Part shown: positions 30,878 through 34,480 of the stretch, one piece after another
How the letters are laid out: the number at the start of each line of letters is the position of its first letter
How positions within the stretch are numbered: the first letter of the stretch is position 1
Assembly: GCA_037140715.1 (NCBI GenBank)
Contig: JBAXDX010000023.1
Coordinates: 1 to 34,480 of the forward strand
DNA from: JAUZPB01 sp037140715
GTDB lineage: Bacteria > Bacteroidota > Ignavibacteria > Ignavibacteriales > SURF-24
Direction of reading: 5' to 3'
Length of the DNA stretch: 34,480 nucleotides
Position numbers and translations under genes: made by a program
The notes under the pieces: generated by a model
What the model saw: the letters and a program-made list of their open reading frames with translations, nothing else
Told to the model about the DNA's origin: nothing
Database searches by the model: none

Positions 30878-33124
30878 TCAGGCGCTGGCGTCCACAACAG
30901 CAATGGCTGTCATGTTGATAATGTCCTCTACTGAAGCGCCTCTCTGCAATACATGAACAGGCTTCTTCATTCCCTGAAGCACCGGACCTATTACTTCGGC
31001 GTTGCCTATCCTTGCCATAAGTTTATAGGCTATATTTCCTGAATTAAGGTCGGGGAAAATCAGGACGTTTGCCTTTCCCTTAAGAGTTGTAAAAGGGAAG
31101 TCATTTTCGCGGATTGACTGGACAACCGCCGTATCGGCCTGCATTTCGCCATCGATCATTATATCAGGTCTCAGTTTCTTAACGATTTCGACTGCGGTCT
31201 TTACTTTTAATGATTCAGGTTTAGGCGCGCTGCCGAAGTTGCTGAATGAAAGCATTGCTACTCTCGGCTCGATATTGAAGCGGGTAACGGTATCGGCGGC
31301 TGATATAGCTATTTCAGCCAGTTCATCAGCATTAGGATTAACATTTACGGTAGTATCGGCAAAGAAATAAACATCGCGTTTTGTAATAACAATGTAAAGT
31401 CCCGAGACAACCTTAAAACCATCTTTTACACCGACACATTCGAGAGCGGGACGGATTGTTTCAGGGTAACTGGTTGTAAGTCCGGAGATAAGAGCATCGG
31501 CATCGCCCATTTTAACCATCATCGAGCCGAAATAATTTGAGCGTTTTAGTCTCTTGTGGGCTACTATTTTAGATATGCCCTTTCTCTGGCGTGCCTTGTA
31601 AAATTCTTCAGCATAGATATCGAATTTATCCGATGCACGCGGGTCAATAATTGTAAACTCGCTCGGATCGATACCGAGTGAATTCATTTTTCCTTTTATT
31701 ATCTCTTCTTTTCCAATAAGTATCGGAATAGCAATATTGTCCCCCTGAACGGTACGCGCTGCGCGGATAATCTTTTCTTCCTCGCCTTCAGGGAAAACTA
31801 CACGCTTAGGATTCTTCTGCGCTTTATTTATCATAATGCGAATGACTTCCTTGGACATGCCGAGGCGTTCTTTTAGTTCTTCCTCGTATTGTTGCCAGTC
31901 ATCTATTTTAATTCTGGCAACGCCGCATTCGATGGCTGCTTTTGCAACTGCGGGAGCAACCTTCCAAAGCACTCTCGGATCGAATGGTTTCGGGATAATG
32001 TATTCGCGTCCGAATGTGAACTCATTGCCGCCATAAGCCTGGAAAACAATTTCAGGTACTTTTTCCTTTGCAAGAGATGCGAGAGCCTGAACGGCCGCCA
32101 TTTTCATTTCCTCTGTAATGGCTGAAGCTCTTACATCGAGCGCGCCACGGAAAATAAATGGAAAGCCGAGTACGTTATTTACCTGGTTCGGATAATCGCT
32201 GCGGCCTGTTGCCATGATGATATCCTTTCTGGCATCGACTGCATCTTCATAAGAAATTTCAGGATCAGGATTAGCCATTGCGAAAACAATAGGATTGTCG
32301 GCCATGCTACGGATCATATCTTTTGTAACGCAGTCTTTAACTGAAAGTCCGATGAATACATCCGCACCGGTCATAGCTTCCGCAAGAGTTTTACGGTCAG
32401 TTTCAGCTGCAAAGGCAAGTTTATATTTATTAAGGTCATCGCGGTCTTTCGAAATAACTCCTTTAGAATCGCACATCATTATATTTTCATGCTTAACGCC
32501 GGCACGGATATAAAGATTGGCGCAGGCAACGGCAGCGGCTCCGGCTCCGTTAATTACAAGTTTCAGGTCTTCTAATTTCTTATTAGAAATTTCAGCCGCA
32601 TTGATAAGTGCCGCGCAGGAGATGATAGCCGTTCCATGCTGGTCATCGTGAAATACAGGGATGTTCATTGTGGCTTTAAGTTCTTCTTCGATTTCAAAGC
32701 ACTCAGGAGCTTTAATATCCTCAAGATTAATTCCGCCAAAAGTAGGTTCTAACAGTTGAACACAACGGATTATCTCTTTAGTATCTTTTGTCTTTAATTC
32801 GATATCAAACACGTCAATATCTGCGAATCTTTTGAACAAAACTCCCTTGCCCTCCATAACCGGTTTCCCTGCATGCGGACCAATATCGCCAAGTCCCAGT
32901 ACAGCAGTGCCGTTGGAAATTACGGCCACAAGATTTCCCTTGGCGGTGTACTTATAGACATCATCGTCATTTTTTTCAATTTCCTTACATGGTTCAGCAA
33001 CACCCGGTGTGTAAGCCAGAGACAGGTCTCTGGAGGTAACGCAGGGTTTGCTTGGAATGACTTCTATCTTGCCTCTTCTTCCCTGACTGTGATATTCGAG
33101 AGCTTCTTCCTTCCGGATCTTCAT
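30878..33124 (-). CDS. maeB: NADP-type malic enzyme fused to a phosphotransacetylase-like domain
   Basis: 748 residues, the usual hybrid MaeB length. The malic enzyme part (about 1-425) has SLAYTPGVAEPCKEI, GNGTAVLGLGDIG-type sequence (SNGTAVLGLGDIGPHAGKP), VFHDDQHGTA, and the Rossmann segment LKLVINGAGAAAVACANL. The C-terminal phosphate-acetyl/butyryl-transferase-like domain (about 430-748) has PKRVVFPEGEEEKIIRAA, LISGLTTSYPETIRPAL, FADTTVNVNPNADEL and VLIFPDLNSGNIAYKLM. It oxidatively decarboxylates malate to pyruvate with NAD(P); the C-terminal domain is regulatory in known hybrids (acetyl-CoA sensing) and not an active Pta. It is a single gene with a strong terminator downstream. The 5' flank has only a weak AAGG ribosome binding site. 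Confidence 0.96.
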   Translation of the reverse strand: MKIRKEEALEYHSQGRRGKIEVIPSKPCVTSRDLSLAYTPGVAEPCKEIEKNDDDVYKYTAKGNLVAVISNGTAVLGLGDIGPHAGKPVMEGKGVLFKRFADIDVFDIELKTKDTKEIIRCVQLLEPTFGGINLEDIKAPECFEIEEELKATMNIPVFHDDQHGTAIISCAALINAAEISNKKLEDLKLVINGAGAAAVACANLYIRAGVKHENIMMCDSKGVISKDRDDLNKYKLAFAAETDRKTLAEAMTGADVFIGLSVKDCVTKDMIRSMADNPIVFAMANPDPEISYEDAVDARKDIIMATGRSDYPNQVNNVLGFPFIFRGALDVRASAITEEMKMAAVQALASLAKEKVPEIVFQAYGGNEFTFGREYIIPKPFDPRVLWKVAPAVAKAAIECGVARIKIDDWQQYEEELKERLGMSKEVIRIMINKAQKNPKRVVFPEGEEEKIIRAARTVQGDNIAIPILIGKEEIIKGKMNSLGIDPSEFTIIDPRASDKFDIYAEEFYKARQRKGISKIVAHKRLKRSNYFGSMMVKMGDADALISGLTTSYPETIRPALECVGVKDGFKVVSGLYIVITKRDVYFFADTTVNVNPNADELAEIAISAADTVTRFNIEPRVAMLSFSNFGSAPKPESLKVKTAVEIVKKLRPDIMIDGEMQADTAVVQSIRENDFPFTTLKGKANVLIFPDLNSGNIAYKLMARIGNAEVIGPVLQGMKKPVHVLQRGASVEDIINMTAIAVVDASA

Positions 33125-33217
33125 AAAATTTAACCTTAAGTTAAGAGTGAATTAATTAATTAGATTTACTTTTACAGAAGATACGACTCTTTTATGTAAA
33201 GATAAATAGTTTATAAT

Positions 33218-33250
33218 GAAAAAGCCGCCCATTATTATTAAGCGGCCTAA
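33218..33250 (-). terminator. terminator after frr
   Basis: On the minus strand, GCCGC (33246-33242) pairs with GCGGC (33228-33224), extended by G-U and A-T to 7 bp with a 13-nt loop, followed by T5. It lies about 55 bases after the frr stop and closes the pyrH-frr unit. Confidence 0.6.
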
Positions 33251-33305
33251 GGAACATGCGCGGGTGTTAAAATATTACATTCAATACAGCCACGCGTTCA
33301 ATTGT

Positions 33306-33860
33306 TTACACTTCCATGATTTCTTTTTCTTTATGCTTCAGCATATCATCAATAGCTGTTATATGCGCATTGGTAGATTTCTGAATATCGGCTTCATGTA
33401 TTTTCAATTCATCCTCAGATATTTTTTTATCTTTCTGTTCCTTTTTCAGGCGGTCGTTTGCATCGCGTCTTATATTCCGGATAGCAACCTTTGCATCCTC
33501 GCCTATTTTTTTGCAGAGTTTCATGATATCTTTTCTTCTTTCTTCAGTTAAGAAAGGGATAGGCACGCGGATGTTCGTACCATCACTTGAGGGATTAAGT
33601 CCTAAGTCCGATGTCATTATAGCTTTTTCGATCATCTGAACTGTCGAACGGTCCCAGGGAGTAATTGAGAGAGTGTGTGTGTCAAGTACGGAAACGTTAG
33701 CCATTTGTCTGAGCGGAGTAACAGCTCCGTAATAATCGACTTTCACGCCGTCAAGCAAAGCCGTATTTGCTTTACCGCTTCGTATTTTTGAAATTTCAGC
33801 GCGGAAAGCTTCAATCGACTTGTCCATTCTCTGTTTGGAGTCATTTAATGTTTGATTCAT
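33306..33860 (-). CDS. frr: ribosome recycling factor
   Basis: 184 residues, full length. The three-helix domain I starts DSKQRMDKSIEAFRAEISKI with the signature IRSGKANTALLDGVKVDYYG. The domain II beta part has PLRQMANVSVLDTHTLSITPWD and NIRVPIPFLTEERRKDI, then the return helix VAIRNIRRDANDRLKKEQK. With EF-G it splits post-termination ribosomes. It follows pyrH by 36 bp in the same direction, the standard pyrH-frr order, and is followed by a terminator. Confidence 0.97.
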   Translation of the reverse strand: MNQTLNDSKQRMDKSIEAFRAEISKIRSGKANTALLDGVKVDYYGAVTPLRQMANVSVLDTHTLSITPWDRSTVQMIEKAIMTSDLGLNPSSDGTNIRVPIPFLTEERRKDIMKLCKKIGEDAKVAIRNIRRDANDRLKKEQKDKKISEDELKIHEADIQKSTNAHITAIDDMLKHKEKEIMEV

Positions 33861-33896
33861 AGCTACCTCGGGTTAGTTATTTGAATATTTTTTGTT

Positions 33897-34480
33897 TTAA
33901 TTATCTACAGTAGTTCCAATGGATTCGCCGTAAACTATTTTTAACAGATTATCCGGCTTATCCATATTAAAAACGATAAGTGGCAGTTTATTTTCCTGGC
34001 AAAGGGTAACAGCTGTCATATCCATAACGCGTAGTCTTTTCTTAAGAATATCGAGATATGATATCGATTCATATTTAATCGCATTAGGATTTTGTTCAGG
34101 ATCGGAATCATAAACGCCGTCCACTCTTGTACCTTTTAAGATAGCATCGGCTTCAATTTCTACAGCTCTTAAAGAGGCAGCTGTATCGGTGCTGAAATAA
34201 GGATGACCTGTACCCGCGCCAAAAATTACAACACGTCCTTTCTCAAGATGGCGAATTGCGCGGCGTCTGATATAAGGTTCGGCAATCTGTTCCATGTGAA
34301 TTGCGCTCATAAGTCTTGTAAACATTTTTTTATGTTCGCAGGCGTTTTGAAGCGCGAGCGAATTAATCATAGTTGCAAGCATACCCATCTGGTCGCCTGT
34401 AACACGGTCGATACCCTGTTCATTTGCGCTAAGTCCGCGGGAAATATTGCCGCCGCCGATAACGATGCCAACTTCTACGC
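33897..34480 (-). CDS. pyrH: UMP kinase, 3' part (start lies beyond the window)
   Basis: The frame is open to the right edge of the window, so about 50 N-terminal residues are missing; the ATG at 34388 is internal. Visible are VEVGIVIGGGNISRG, DRVTGDQMGMLATMINSLAL, VVIFGAGTGHPYFSTDTAA and IEADAILKGTRVDGVYDSDP, all diagnostic of bacterial PyrH (amino-acid kinase fold). The C-terminus ends in the usual VNMD-like region (LIVFNMDKPDNLLKIVYGE). It phosphorylates UMP to UDP for pyrimidine nucleotide supply and is allosterically controlled by GTP and UTP in relatives. frr follows 36 bp downstream. Confidence 0.96.
   Translation of the reverse strand, partial: VEVGIVIGGGNISRGLSANEQGIDRVTGDQMGMLATMINSLALQNACEHKKMFTRLMSAIHMEQIAEPYIRRRAIRHLEKGRVVIFGAGTGHPYFSTDTAASLRAVEIEADAILKGTRVDGVYDSDPEQNPNAIKYESISYLDILKKRLRVMDMTAVTLCQENKLPLIVFNMDKPDNLLKIVYGESIGTTVDN

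Noticed and set aside
30878..33124. Separate pta gene at the 3' half of maeB
   Set aside because: The frame is continuous and the fusion with a phosphotransacetylase-like domain is the normal architecture of hybrid malic enzymes.
1..34480. tRNA, rRNA, transposase or phage genes
   Set aside because: I inspected the gaps between genes and saw no tRNA-like cloverleaf, rRNA segment, transposase or integrase sequence; only the methyltransferase remnant and repeats hint at mobile DNA.

Overview
The window looks like chromosomal core DNA of a Gram-negative bacterium of the Bacteroidota/Chlorobi/Ignavibacteria (FCB) assemblage, most like Ignavibacteria. The reasons are the moderate-to-low GC, an Omp85 protein and an outer-membrane beta-barrel protein, DUF1460 and DUF3098-like proteins that are typical of that assemblage, and variable Shine-Dalgarno use with several TTG starts. 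At least one textbook sigma-70 promoter (TTGACA-17-TATAAT) is present, which classical Bacteroidetes promoters do not resemble. The assignment is inferred from gene content only.

Layout. 1-2656 (+): 3' end of a family-4-type uracil-DNA glycosylase, dnaB and a DUF1460 murein amidase, joined by ATGA overlaps. 2657-3065: decayed remnant of a DNA methyltransferase. 3066-3926 (-): nfo. 4161-4751 (+): iron-type superoxide dismutase. 4752-5114: a leader region with a perfect promoter, then a beta-barrel protein and a bidirectional terminator at about 6035. 9938-6063 (-): nfnA, nfnB, gatB. 9939-10785: a long gap with an orphan minus-strand terminator and a candidate small RNA. 10786-13200 (+): penicillin-acylase-family hydrolase. 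13325-18644 (+): metF, a Gfo/Idh/MocA oxidoreductase, a class II aldolase, ddl, an FtsB/DivIC-like protein and rarA. 19829-18699 (-): dprA. 20243-19956 (-): a DUF3098-like membrane protein behind a terminator-like hairpin. 20301-21214: non-coding DNA with degenerate repeats. 21215-27020 (+): a tandem duplication of a CHASE-PAS histidine kinase, the second copy carrying two more PAS domains.

30695-27057 (-) is the most unusual part: four tightly packed genes (overlap, overlap, abutment) encoding a 61-residue CheW-like half domain, a membrane-anchored YkuD-type L,D-transpeptidase homologue whose catalytic cysteine is serine, a lipoprotein of unknown family, and a POTRA/Omp85 outer-membrane protein. 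After that, 33124-30878 (-) is maeB, and 34480-33306 (-) is pyrH (cut by the window edge) followed by frr.

Much of the content is housekeeping: replication and repair (UDG, DnaB, Nfo, RarA, DprA), cell wall and division (DUF1460 amidase, Ddl, FtsB-like), translation (GatB, Frr), and redox/central metabolism (Sod, NfnAB, MetF, MaeB). The parts deserving follow-up are the CheW-half/YkuD-Ser/lipoprotein/Omp85 operon, the duplicated sensor kinases, the hairpin-controlled DUF3098-like gene, and the non-coding signals at 4836-5114 and 10517-10703.
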